Assembly (NCBI RefSeq): GCF_000418365.1
Contig: NC_021663.1
Coordinates: 124,001 to 188,000, forward strand
Direction: 5' to 3'
Origin: Corynebacterium terpenotabidum Y-11
Lineage (GTDB): Bacteria > Actinomycetota > Actinomycetes > Mycobacteriales > Mycobacteriaceae
Length of the DNA stretch: 64,000 bases
The translations under genes and the position numbers were made by a program. Each line of letters begins with the position of its first letter. The stretch's first letter is position 1. Under the pieces are notes generated by a model that was not told the origin of the DNA, did no database searches, and saw only the letters and a program-made list of their open reading frames with translations. Shown piece after piece: positions 16,990-27,100 of this stretch.

Positions 16990-18831
16990 TCAGCGTTGCC
17001 GGCCGGGGTGGCCAGGGTTGGGCGGGATGCGCTGCGGTTGCCGGTCGGCGTAGGGCTGGTAGGCGGACGGGAATGGTTGATGCTGGGGGATCTGCTGTAC
17101 GGGATGGGCGGCGGGATTCGGTGGCGGTGCCTGCCCGTCCGGCCGGATCGGCCTGACGTCGGTGCGTCGGCGGAACACGTCCTCAGCCATCGCCCGCAGG
17201 GTCGGATCCGTCAGTGCGGTGAGATCGGGAACCCCCGGGTCGTGGCAACCGTGGGTTACCGAGTAACTGGTGGCGTCCGCGATGAGTGCTTCCCGATCCT
17301 CCGGGAACAGGGTGGTCAGCGTCCACGGCGCGAATAGTGGGCGATCGGGGCGGTTCCTGTCGACGGGGATGAATCCGTAGGACAAGAGCGCGAGGATCCG
17401 GACCTGCAGGGTGTGCCCGAGCTCGGTGCTGGGGTCCAGACACAGGTAGACGCTCCAGTGGGAGAGCTGCGCTTCCCGCCACCGTTGGAAGGCCTGTCGG
17501 GACTCGGGGGACATGTCCCGGAATTCAGGAACGACCCCGTTGATGTTGGTGTTCCATGCGATGAAGTCCGCGTCCCGGATGAAGGCCACGTCATCGGGGG
17601 TTAGCTGGACCAGTGCCGGGTAGGTGCCGGGCGGGGTCCGGCGTTCCGTCCGCCGGTCCTGCGGCTCCGGGGCTACGTCCGGGGTGACGACCGGTGGTGT
17701 CGTCGCAGGCTCCGGAGCAGTGATGCCGGAGAAGGGGTTGCCGAAGCCGGCGGGGGACCCGCCCGCCGGGCGGGACGGTTCACCGCCGAAGGACGGGGCC
17801 GTTACCGGCGGCGTCACCGGCGTCACCGGCGGAGTCGACGGTGCGGTCCCGGATGATGCGGCGCCCCATCCGGCATCGGTCACGGTCTGCCACCCGGCCG
17901 GTGCAGTATCCGGTGTTGTCGGCTCAGATGGGACTGCCGAGTCCGCCGACGGCAGCAGCTCACCGGTATCGACGATGACGGCGGCGAGGTGGTCTGGAAG
18001 CCGGTCGCGTTCCCGGGTCGGGACGACCGCAAGGCGGACCCCGGCCGCGAGCACCCCGGCCACGTTCCCGGCCCGCTCATAGGTCGACCAGGTGAAGGGT
18101 CCGCCGGTGAGGACATCCTCCGGCAGGGCGCGAGCGACTGCGGCGACCCACAACGGCCCTTCCACCGGGTCGGCGAGGAGTACCACCGGCCGTCCGTTCA
18201 TCAGCAGTTCGATGAGGACGGCGAGAATCTCCGGACGCGACGCCGGCCCGGAAGGCTCCCGGACGCGACGCAGTTCCGTCGGCAGCGACGTCTGCCCGCC
18301 AGCGTCCTCCGACGGAGCTCCGGCGAGAAAGGCGTCGAGCACCGCATCGGTCATCGACGAGGGGGCGGCACCGGCGTCGAGGGTGGGCAGCGCGGCGGCG
18401 TCCACCTCCACCGAACCGAAGGGGGTGGGCAGCGACGGCGAATACATCCACGCCACCGCGTCGTGTCGGGGCAGGACGCCGGGGTCGCTGACGTGGACGA
18501 GGGTGAAGATGTTGTCCCGGCCGGTGGAGTCCGCCCCGGCCCGGGTGGAGGCGAAGAAGACACCGGTGTCCTCCGCACCGCGCGGCTCCCACGGTGCAGG
18601 CAGCCACGCATAGCGGCGCAGCTGCCGGGCCAGGTCCTCCTCGTCGGGGAACTTCGGCAGTTTGGCGTCGTCCCGGATGCTCTCCGGGGTCTGCGGGGTG
18701 AGCGGGGTGAGTTCGTCGATCCACATCGGTGCGATCTCGCCGGAGGTCTCACCCACACCCCACCCCCCGTGCCGGGTGACGCCGGAGCCGCTGTCGCGGG
18801 TGAAGGAGGCGTAGCTGAAGGAGCCGGACAT
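16990..18831 (-). CDS. Probable GTPase-associated protein (GAP1-like), proline-rich linker
   Basis: The 613-residue protein has an N-terminal domain (residues 1-~270) whose opening (SYASFTRD, GGWGVGETSGEI) and later GPFTWSTYER resemble the N-terminal and middle regions of GTPase-associated protein 1 families. I cannot confirm this by search. Residues ~300-400 form a Pro/Thr/Gly-rich linker containing NPFSGI. A C-terminal helical domain (~400-560) holds many Trp and charged residues. The tail is Pro/Gln-rich. The start is ATG 18829-18831, overlapping the previous stop (TGATG); GTG 18834 is possible. It is likely the partner of the GTPase encoded two genes downstream. Confidence 0.6.
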   Translation of the reverse strand: MSGSFSYASFTRDSGSGVTRHGGWGVGETSGEIAPMWIDELTPLTPQTPESIRDDAKLPKFPDEEDLARQLRRYAWLPAPWEPRGAEDTGVFFASTRAGADSTGRDNIFTLVHVSDPGVLPRHDAVAWMYSPSLPTPFGSVEVDAAALPTLDAGAAPSSMTDAVLDAFLAGAPSEDAGGQTSLPTELRRVREPSGPASRPEILAVLIELLMNGRPVVLLADPVEGPLWVAAVARALPEDVLTGGPFTWSTYERAGNVAGVLAAGVRLAVVPTRERDRLPDHLAAVIVDTGELLPSADSAVPSEPTTPDTAPAGWQTVTDAGWGAASSGTAPSTPPVTPVTPPVTAPSFGGEPSRPAGGSPAGFGNPFSGITAPEPATTPPVVTPDVAPEPQDRRTERRTPPGTYPALVQLTPDDVAFIRDADFIAWNTNINGVVPEFRDMSPESRQAFQRWREAQLSHWSVYLCLDPSTELGHTLQVRILALLSYGFIPVDRNRPDRPLFAPWTLTTLFPEDREALIADATSYSVTHGCHDPGVPDLTALTDPTLRAMAEDVFRRRTDVRPIRPDGQAPPPNPAAHPVQQIPQHQPFPSAYQPYADRQPQRIPPNPGHPGRQR

Positions 18832-21158
18832 CACATCATCCTTCCGGTGGTGGGCAGGGCGAGCCGTTGAGCGACAGCGCCCTCGATGACGATCCCGGGG
18901 ATGCTGGCGGCGTGCCAGGTGGAGGCACCGTCATCGGAGGTGGAGTCGACCGTGTCGGCGCTGAGGCTGCCGCCGAATGCCCCGGAGCCGAAGCCGGAGG
19001 ACTGGGTGGACCAGGAGGGCGCGGCATCGGCCACGGTCTGCTCCGGCAGATTGGCATCCACATTGTCGATGAACAGACGCAGGTACCCGCCCTGGAACCC
19101 GGTGTTGTCCACCCACCAGGAGGCGTCCTCGGCGGTGGCCGTGACCAGGCCACTGGCCATGTGGGCCGCCTGCCCGTTCCCGGTGAAGACCTGTGCCGAC
19201 GGGAGGGTGGGCTGGAAGAGGTCGGAACTGATCTGGTTCGGACCGACCGCCTTGAACTTCGAACAGGTGACAGGGTCTCCGTCGTCGATGAACAACGGGA
19301 GGCGGGTGGGATTGTGGATCAACCGGAAGTGCGGGGCATTGGCGTCCGGATAGTCCACCGACCAGATGGTCAGCACTAGCTGGTTGTTCTCCTTCAGCTC
19401 GAGGTTGTACGAATACGAGCGCAGGCCGGGGTACCGGATGACCGTGGGGGTGTCCGCCTTCTTGTCCGTTCCGGCGTACACGGCGACAGGGGTCAGGGTG
19501 ACCGTGTCCCCGGTGGACATGAGGGACAGGCGGACGCCGCCCTGCCGGTTGTACGATGTCTGGTCCAGTCGCAGATGGTCGTTGGTGGTGCGCACGTCGA
19601 TGAGGTCCGCCCCGCCCGGCCAGTCGAAGGTGATGAGCTGGTTGGTGACGCGCTCGATCAGTCGGGGCTCATCGAGGTTGTCCACCTTGTGCAGGACCCG
19701 GCTGTTGCCGACCCAGGCACGCTCCTCGACGATATTCACCGGGGTGGCGTACACCTGGTGCCAGCCAGCCGGCCAGACGGAGCTCTTCGAGACCGTGCTG
19801 CCCGGCTCGTCGGTGTCCTCCACGGTCCATTCCGTGGCACTGAACGCCCGGTCGCGGTCCAGGTGGCCCTTGGCGATCTGCTCGAGCTGCAGTTCCGGGT
19901 CCGGGGGAGTGTCGGTGAGGTAGACCTTGACCGATCCGGTCGGCGGAGCGGTCCACTCCAGGATGATCCGGTCCTCCACACCGTCGTTGTAGGAGTCTGC
20001 GGTGGTCAGCTCCACCTGCTGGATCTCCGCGCTGACCTGCATGGTCTGAGTCGGAGTGGGGTTTCCGCTGCGGGTGGTGCCGCGGAAGGAGACCAGCGGA
20101 GTCAGCGTGTACTCGTAGGTCAGGCCGCGGACGTCGACCCGGTGGGAGAACCCGGAGCGTTCGACCATGCCGTCGGCGAGCATGTTCACCGGGGCGTCGA
20201 GTCGGCCCGAGTACCCCTTGCGGGCGTGGAAGACCCGCACCGTGTCATGGCCGGGGCGGGCGTCCCAGGTGCCGTTGACCGTACCGCCGGACTCCGCGAG
20301 GCGGATATTGTGCGGCGGGAAGATAGCGATGTCCTCACCGAGCAGGAGGGGGGTCTGCGACACCAGTTCCGGAAGCTGGTCCCAGGTGTAGGCCCACACC
20401 ATGTAGTGACGGAAGCCGCTGGTCGGCGGGCGGGTGTCACGGAAGGCGGTGCCGTGGGTGATGACCAGTTCCGTCCCGGCACCGGGTTCCTTGTCGACCT
20501 CGTGGTCGGCGGCGATGACGCGGTACAGGGTGGTTTCCCGGGGACGGCCAGGCAACGGCTTCCAGGTGATGAGGACAGATTCGGTGGTCTCCGGCTCCTG
20601 GTCCTCGGCGCCCCACCTGTCGCCCCGGGCTGCGGTGGTGCTCTCGTAGGTCACCGTCGGCGCGCCGGGGGAGATCAGGCCGTCCGGCGTCGAATAGTCG
20701 TAGGCGGTGTCGCTGGCGGCGAAGATCTGGTGGAAGATTTCGTCGTCCTCGAAGTCAGCGTCATCGATCTCGGTGGAGGACGTGGCGCCACCGAGCAGAA
20801 GTTTGAGCTGGTCGGCGAGGGAGACGGCGGCGGGTTCCTCCGGTGCAGCGGGTGCAGGGTCGGGTGTGGGGACGGCGGCCGGTTCCGCTGCGCCTTCGGT
20901 ATCGGATTCCGTCGCATCGGCGGAGCGGGTGGTGGGAGCCGGGGTGGGCCAGGCTGCGGCGGCCGGGCGCGGTGGACGTCGGCCGGTGAAGATCCCGGCG
21001 ATGACCTCAGCGGTGGCGCGGGCGTCCTTCACCCCGGAGGGGAACTGCGCAAGGACCGCCTCTGAGGTGGGGTTGTCGAGGGCGGCGATCTCCGCGAAGA
21101 CCTCCAACGGGAGGTCCGGGGTACCGGGGGCAAGGGGCTTCTTCTGTGACCAGTTCAT
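18831..21158 (-). CDS. Fibronectin-III-like beta-sandwich protein of the operon
   Basis: The 775-residue product has a short N-terminal helical domain (residues 12-60, LPLEVFAEIAALDNPTSEAV) resembling small adaptor domains. An acidic Pro/Ala linker follows. Successive beta-sandwich-like modules occupy residues ~190-650, with FnIII-like cores such as VLITWKPLPG...YRVIAAD, GTWDARPGHDTVRVFHA, IILEWTAPPTGSVKVYL and ITFDWPGGADLIDV. There is no signal peptide, so the modules should be cytoplasmic. The start is ATG 21156-21158. It follows the 990-aa gene by 13 nt. FnIII-like modules without export suggest a protein-protein scaffold. Confidence 0.6.
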   Translation of the reverse strand: MNWSQKKPLAPGTPDLPLEVFAEIAALDNPTSEAVLAQFPSGVKDARATAEVIAGIFTGRRPPRPAAAAWPTPAPTTRSADATESDTEGAAEPAAVPTPDPAPAAPEEPAAVSLADQLKLLLGGATSSTEIDDADFEDDEIFHQIFAASDTAYDYSTPDGLISPGAPTVTYESTTAARGDRWGAEDQEPETTESVLITWKPLPGRPRETTLYRVIAADHEVDKEPGAGTELVITHGTAFRDTRPPTSGFRHYMVWAYTWDQLPELVSQTPLLLGEDIAIFPPHNIRLAESGGTVNGTWDARPGHDTVRVFHARKGYSGRLDAPVNMLADGMVERSGFSHRVDVRGLTYEYTLTPLVSFRGTTRSGNPTPTQTMQVSAEIQQVELTTADSYNDGVEDRIILEWTAPPTGSVKVYLTDTPPDPELQLEQIAKGHLDRDRAFSATEWTVEDTDEPGSTVSKSSVWPAGWHQVYATPVNIVEERAWVGNSRVLHKVDNLDEPRLIERVTNQLITFDWPGGADLIDVRTTNDHLRLDQTSYNRQGGVRLSLMSTGDTVTLTPVAVYAGTDKKADTPTVIRYPGLRSYSYNLELKENNQLVLTIWSVDYPDANAPHFRLIHNPTRLPLFIDDGDPVTCSKFKAVGPNQISSDLFQPTLPSAQVFTGNGQAAHMASGLVTATAEDASWWVDNTGFQGGYLRLFIDNVDANLPEQTVADAAPSWSTQSSGFGSGAFGGSLSADTVDSTSDDGASTWHAASIPGIVIEGAVAQRLALPTTGRMM

Positions 21159-21171
21159 GTGGGTGGTGTCT

Positions 21172-24144
21172 CTAGATCAGGGAATCCCAGTCGGGGAGGT
21201 CCGGGGAGGCGGGGGACGCCGGCCCGGAGGGGGAGCCGAAGGGGTTCTGGTCGGGTGCGGAACGGTGCCCCGGCTGCGCAGCGCCGGGAGTCGGCGTGTC
21301 GAACGTCGGTGTGTCGAACGTCGGCGGAGCGAAGGCCGGGGGAATGAAGGTCGGCGCATCGGATGAGGGGGCATCGAAGGTCGGTGGTTCGAACACCGGC
21401 AGGGGGGAGTCCACCGGCACGTGCCCGAGATTGTCCCGCCCGGTGTCCAGCCCGAGGTACTTCAGCTCGGTTGCCTGGCCGAACTGCACCAGTGTCGCCG
21501 ACCGGGTCAGCGTGCCGGGGGCGTCCACCGGGGCGGAACCCCATCCGGACGCCGCCGCCGGGGCGTCATCGCGGTCCGCGCTGAGATCCAGCCGGCAGAC
21601 CGCGGCGTCCATCGAGGTGGCACCTTCGTTCACCGCAATGGCGGAGACCGCGTCCTGCAGGAAGCTGCCGGACGCCGGATTCTCGCCCCGCAATGTCGAC
21701 AGGAAACGCTCGGTGGTGGTGGAGGTACGGCGGCCATCGTGGAAGAACTCGACCGTGCTGATGCGCTGGGACAGTTGCCGGGCGATGGACGGCGTCGCGA
21801 CGACCTCTGACCACCGTTCCCGGGAGTGGTCCCGGTTGTCCATCTCCGGGCCGACCGCCCACCGGCTCAACTTGTCGAGACCGGAGCCGGTCCCGGTGCC
21901 GGACTGGCCGGCCAGCTGCGTCATCGTCGGCGAGTGTTCGCCGGTGAGGTGCTCCCGGTTGGCGGTGGTGTCCGCCAGCAGTCGGTTGAAGGCGTTCTCG
22001 GCCCAGTGCGGCGGGAAGATTTCCTGGCGCACCGTGTTCACCAGCGGACCGAGGTCGTCGTCCGGGATGGTCGCCTGACCGATACCGGTGGACAGCGGCA
22101 GGCCCGATGACGGGGATTCCAGCCCGACGGCGGTGGAGGTGTCCCGGCCCAGCGGGCGGGAGATCGCACGGCCCAGCAACGTCGACCAGCTCAACAACTG
22201 CTGGTAGGCGCCGAGCTGCCGGTACAGGTTCTCCATGCCCTGCTGCACGTTGTCCTGGGTGATCTTGAGGTTGCGTTGCAGCAGATGGACCTGCTGCAGA
22301 TACGCCTCGACCCCTCGTCTGGCTTTCGCATAGGAGGCCATGTGGATGCCCATGAAGATCAGCGTGCCGAGCACGAACCACAGCACCGCCCAGTGCCAGG
22401 GGATGCCCTTGAAGAACGTCAGCTGCCACGACGGCATCGCGTGGACGACGACGGACAGCACCATGGCGAGCAGCAGGGCGAATTCGAGACCCAGCAGGAC
22501 CCGGGTGGTGACCTGGTAGTCGCGGTTGAGGCTGCTGGTGTCCCGCGCCTGCAGCTGGGCCAGGCCGGCCGCGTTCGTGTCGAGGCGGTGCACCTGGAAC
22601 TTGAGGTTGTCCAGGGATTCCCCGATGAGCAGCCGCAGTCCGTGCCCGGTGTGCCAGGCGAAACTGCGGGACGCCGTCTCCTTCCACTTGGTGAACTGCT
22701 GCTGCAGCTGCCGGATCGCCGGTTCGCGGGTCTGGCCGGCGACGAAGTTCAGCTTCTGCTCGTAATCCCAGGCCTTGACCGCGTCGAACGGCGGCACCAC
22801 CGCGTCTTCCTGGGAGTACCCGAACTGCTGTCCGAGCAGGGGATGGAAGCCGCGGAAGGAGTCGTCGACGTCCGGGACGGACATCCAGCCCTGCTCGACG
22901 ATCTTGCGGTTGCCGAAGGCGTCCTTCGGGGTCTCCAGGGCACCCTGCTGCCGCTCCGCCCCGTCAACCAGGGTGAGCGCCACATTGCGGTAGGCGGTCC
23001 ACATGTCCCCCAACTGCGGGGCCTCGCCGACCCGGAGGCCGTGGGCCGCCGCCTGCTGACGGTGCCGTTCGGCGGCCTCGGCCATCCGCTCCAGGTTCAG
23101 GTCCTGGGCCGGGCCGGCTGCCGGGTTGGAGATGATCCGCACCGGGGAATCCGCACCGTACAGGCTGTTCTGCACCTGCTTGTCGAACGAGGACCGGGCA
23201 CTGACCTTCGCCGCCCGGTACCAGCTTGCCGGGGTTCCCAGCCCCTTCGAGAAGTAGTCACGGAGGAAAGCCGTCATCGCCTGGATGCCACTCTTGTGGG
23301 TCGAACCCGGGGTGGCCTCCGGTTGCATCGGGGTCGCCAGCGACCCGTGGTACTGGTGCAGCAGTCGGTGGGCCAGAGCCTCGGGGACTGCGTCCTGGGC
23401 ACCCATGTGGTCAGCCTGGCGTCCGTCCGGGGTGACCGGCTGCGGCAGCCGAGTGCTGATGTCGGTGGCGGTGCGACGCAGCTGGTCCTCGACTGCGGAG
23501 GCGTCGATGGTGCGGTGGTAGGCGCGGGCCAGCCGCACCTTGTAAGCACCACCGGTGGAGATCGGGTGGCCGGAGTCATCGAGCAGGGCGCAGGAATCTG
23601 CGCTGGCCCACAGACCGGTCAATCCGCACAGGGTCGGGGCGGCCACCTTCGCCACCTCCGTCGGGTCCCCGGCCCGCTGGACCGGTGACAGGGGCGAGTC
23701 GGGGGCCTCGGAATCCTCCGGGGCGATGGCGACCGTCGTGGGCCAGGACTGGCTGGGTTCCGGGACCCGGCCACCACGCGGCAGCCGGGGCAGCAGGATG
23801 CGGACCCGCGCCGGTGACGATGACAAGCGGGCCTCGATACTGCCGGTCCAGCGGTCGACGGAGGCCATGTCGAGGCCGGCGGTGGTGTCGTCCTCAATGT
23901 CGAGGGCGATGAGCAGCGGGACGCCGCCGACGGCACGGAGTGCCCGGTCGATGCTGAGGACCTGCTGCCCGTCAGGACCGATTCGCCGCACCGTGGTGCC
24001 CGTCTCCGACAGGACCGGGTCGACCCAGGTGAACGGGTCGATCAGCCCGAGGGACGCGAGGTCGGTGAGGTTGCGGCGGATCTGGTCGGCGACGAGACCG
24101 TGGCCGAGGATGATGACATCAGGGGTGGTGGTGTGGATCGACAT
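21172..24144 (-). CDS. Large membrane protein of the tubulin-like/VWA system
   Basis: The 990-residue protein begins with a strand-Gly motif (PDVIILGHGLVADQIRRNL) that could be an alpha/beta fold. Two clear membrane helices lie around residues 555-620 (LLGLEFALLLAMVLSVVVHA and HWAVLWFVLGTLIFMGIHMA). A helical region after them (VEAYLQQVHLLQRNLKITQD) looks coiled-coil. The C-terminal ~80 residues are Pro-rich with repeats of P-x-F-D-(A/T)-P and end NPFGSPSG...PDLPDWDSLI. The start ATG 24142-24144 overlaps the tubulin-like stop by one base. It is probably the membrane anchor that connects the cytoplasmic polymer to the membrane. Confidence 0.65.
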   Translation of the reverse strand: MSIHTTTPDVIILGHGLVADQIRRNLTDLASLGLIDPFTWVDPVLSETGTTVRRIGPDGQQVLSIDRALRAVGGVPLLIALDIEDDTTAGLDMASVDRWTGSIEARLSSSPARVRILLPRLPRGGRVPEPSQSWPTTVAIAPEDSEAPDSPLSPVQRAGDPTEVAKVAAPTLCGLTGLWASADSCALLDDSGHPISTGGAYKVRLARAYHRTIDASAVEDQLRRTATDISTRLPQPVTPDGRQADHMGAQDAVPEALAHRLLHQYHGSLATPMQPEATPGSTHKSGIQAMTAFLRDYFSKGLGTPASWYRAAKVSARSSFDKQVQNSLYGADSPVRIISNPAAGPAQDLNLERMAEAAERHRQQAAAHGLRVGEAPQLGDMWTAYRNVALTLVDGAERQQGALETPKDAFGNRKIVEQGWMSVPDVDDSFRGFHPLLGQQFGYSQEDAVVPPFDAVKAWDYEQKLNFVAGQTREPAIRQLQQQFTKWKETASRSFAWHTGHGLRLLIGESLDNLKFQVHRLDTNAAGLAQLQARDTSSLNRDYQVTTRVLLGLEFALLLAMVLSVVVHAMPSWQLTFFKGIPWHWAVLWFVLGTLIFMGIHMASYAKARRGVEAYLQQVHLLQRNLKITQDNVQQGMENLYRQLGAYQQLLSWSTLLGRAISRPLGRDTSTAVGLESPSSGLPLSTGIGQATIPDDDLGPLVNTVRQEIFPPHWAENAFNRLLADTTANREHLTGEHSPTMTQLAGQSGTGTGSGLDKLSRWAVGPEMDNRDHSRERWSEVVATPSIARQLSQRISTVEFFHDGRRTSTTTERFLSTLRGENPASGSFLQDAVSAIAVNEGATSMDAAVCRLDLSADRDDAPAAASGWGSAPVDAPGTLTRSATLVQFGQATELKYLGLDTGRDNLGHVPVDSPLPVFEPPTFDAPSSDAPTFIPPAFAPPTFDTPTFDTPTPGAAQPGHRSAPDQNPFGSPSGPASPASPDLPDWDSLI

Positions 24145-27100
24145 CAGATGAAGTCACCTCCGAAGTCGGGAAGGGCGGGACCGGACGGGGAACTCGGCGC
24201 GGCGAAGGGATCGGCCACGGGAGCGCCGGTGGAGAAGGCGTTCATGGTGGGGTTCTCCGCCCGGTTCTTCGCCGCGTCCAGGTGCTTCTTCAGGGCCCGG
24301 GTCATGTCGCGGACGTCCGGGGCGAAGTCACGGTAGAGAGGCATCGCCGAGGCGTAGCGCCGGTCGGAGACGTCCGCCCAGGGCTTGTCCTGGACCTGGG
24401 ACCCGGGGAGCCCGCCGCTGCCGGGGAGGAAGGTGTCCGCATTCTGTGCCGCATGGTTGAGCTGAGCGGTGAAGATCTCGTAGCGGTCGGCGACGCTGGT
24501 ACCCAGCGGGGCCTGGTCGGGGCGTTCGCCGGTGGTGAGGAAGTCCGCGAGACGGGTGACCACCGGATGGTCGTTCGCACCACCGGTGGGGGACTGGGAG
24601 TGGTTGTCGTAGAGCTCGCGGAGCAGCCGGTAGGGTCGCAGCGACCCGGCGAGCTGACCACGGGCGTCCTTCTCCTGGACGCGGGCGTAGGCCAGCAGCA
24701 CCGATTCGATGACGGCGGGCATCCAGTCCAGTTTCGCCTTCATATCCTGCGGCGGGGTGAGCAGCGGGTGAGGGAAGTCGACCCATTCCCTGGCGGCGTC
24801 ATCGTAGATGTGGGCGCGGGCGGCCGGGGTGCCGTCGCCCTGGATGTGGATCCGGCCGGTCACCGCGCCAAGGAGCCAGCCGGCGACCATGGCCTGGCGT
24901 TCCGCCTCGGACAGGGGCACGGTGGCGCTGATCGGACGAGACCGGCGCAGGGACCAGTAGCCGTCCTGGTTGGTGCGGGAATCCCGGTCCTTGGCGATCG
25001 CCGGGAACAGGGAGCTGAACACCACCGGCGAGTAGTTCGGGTAGGAGCCGAAGACGTCGATGTGACGGACCTTCGATCCGTCGGACATAGCGCCGTCGAG
25101 GGCGTCGGCGGTGGAACCGTCGAGGTTGGTTTTCTGGTTGAGGACCGAGCGCAGGTCCTCCGCGGCGGAGTTGCCCCTGAACGGGATCTCGGAGAAGTTG
25201 AAGTGGAACTCCGTCTCGGTGCCGTGGACCAGGGAGACCATGGAATTGTCGACTGCGGCCAGCGGACGGGCCTGGTCCAGGGCACTGGTGAAGGCGGTGC
25301 GCAGGCGCTGGACGCGGGCGGCGAAGGTCGTGTCGTTGGTGGCCTCGTCCTGGGTCATGTAGCTGCGCAGGTCGGTGCTGATGAACTTCGAGAAGTGGTA
25401 GTCGGGGCGCTGGATCCACAGCCGGGCACGGTTCAGCAGCTGGGCGGGCCGGATCTTGGCGGTGAAAGACCCGGGGCGTGATTCGCGCTCCTCCCCACCG
25501 GTGTTGCGGGAGGAGACGAGGTGACGGGAGACCCAGCCGGCGCGGTTGCCGCCGGCGCGGGTGTGCCCGGCGACGGCGAGGGTGTCCTCCGGGGCCTTCT
25601 CGGCACCGTTGGTATCCCACCGGCCGCGGATGACGGCCTGGGCGGCGACGCGGGAGGCTTCCTTGGCGTCGAAGATCTCCGGGTCGGAGACGCGGACATC
25701 AGCGACGATGTGGGTGACGAAATCGGCGGGGAAGTGATCGACATCGGAGATGAGGATCTCGTTGGCGGAGCCGCGGAAGCGTTCGCTGATCATCTCCTCG
25801 CGGTCCTTCGGCCAGGCCACCGGGTCATCGGTGGCCACATCGGCAAGGTTGACCGAGACGTTCTTCTTCTTGTCGGCGGCCTCCAGGTCGGCGTGCGCGT
25901 CGTGGAGCTCACGTTCCAGCCGGGACAGGGCGTTGTTGATGAAGTCCTCGAGAACCCGGGACAGGTAGTCGGCGACGCGGATGGCGAAGTACTCGGTGAA
26001 CTGCGACCGGTACTGGGCGGCGATGTTGTCGAGGATCTGCCCGGACTGGGTGACCGCTCCGTTGCCCGTCAGCGGCTGAAGCATCTGGTCGATCGGCGGA
26101 GTGATGACTGCGGGGCTGCGTCCCTGCGAGGAACGCACGAGCATTTCCATCGGGCCGACGAGCCGCTGCCGGATGTCTTCCCCGAGCCGGTCGATGACCT
26201 TCTCGACGAAGGGCAGGCCGGTGGTGGACAGGTACTCCTCGCAGGTGGTGACGACCTGGTCGCAGAACTGATCGGCGAAGGCGTGGACGGCACCGTAGGC
26301 GGCGTCGTCGAGCTGACGGTGGATCTCCATGACCGCGGCACGGTCGGACAGTCGGGAGCGGACCAGCGCACCCCAGTCGGAGGCCTTCATCCCGTCGGCG
26401 GCGGGCAGTCGCTGCCGGAGCCACTGGGTGGACTGCTGTGCGGCCGGCATGGCGTAGTTCTGGCCGAAGACCTGGCCGATCCACCCGGCGGTGGTGGCCT
26501 GGTTCGGCTCCGAGTAGAGGATCTGGGAACCGATCCACACCTTGTCGAGGATGGCGGGGTAGCGCTCGATGAGCCGCTTCTGCAGCTGCTCCTCACCGGT
26601 GTCGGTGCTCAGCGGGTCCATGTGCCCGCGCAGGATCCGGTCGAAGGCGGTGCGGGCGAGCCGCTGGGCGGAGTATTCGGCGTAGCGGTCGCGTCCCATT
26701 GACAGCTGGGCGTAGCCCATCGACCCCCAGGGCATGTCGCCCCAGGGCACGAGGGCGCTGTCCGCCCAGCCGAGGAAGTCACGGTTGGCGGCGGTGGCGC
26801 CGGTGTTGCCCAGGGAGTAGGCGACGAAGGAGTCCGCGGACTTCTCCGAGGTCATCAGGGCGGCGAGGGCGCGGCCGAGACCCCGGTAGACAGTGTTCGG
26901 GTTGCCGTCGCCGAAGCGGGCACCGGTCGCACCCATCCGACCGCCGACGGGGAACAGCCGGGCGAAGGTGTTGCCGGAACTCTCGGCGTTGACGCCGAGT
27001 GCCTTGAAGAGGGCGGAGTCCGATTCGGTGGCGGCACCGGTCTGGGTGGCGACGGCCTCACCGAACATGGCCAGGGCATTGGGCCAGGCGCCGACCATGG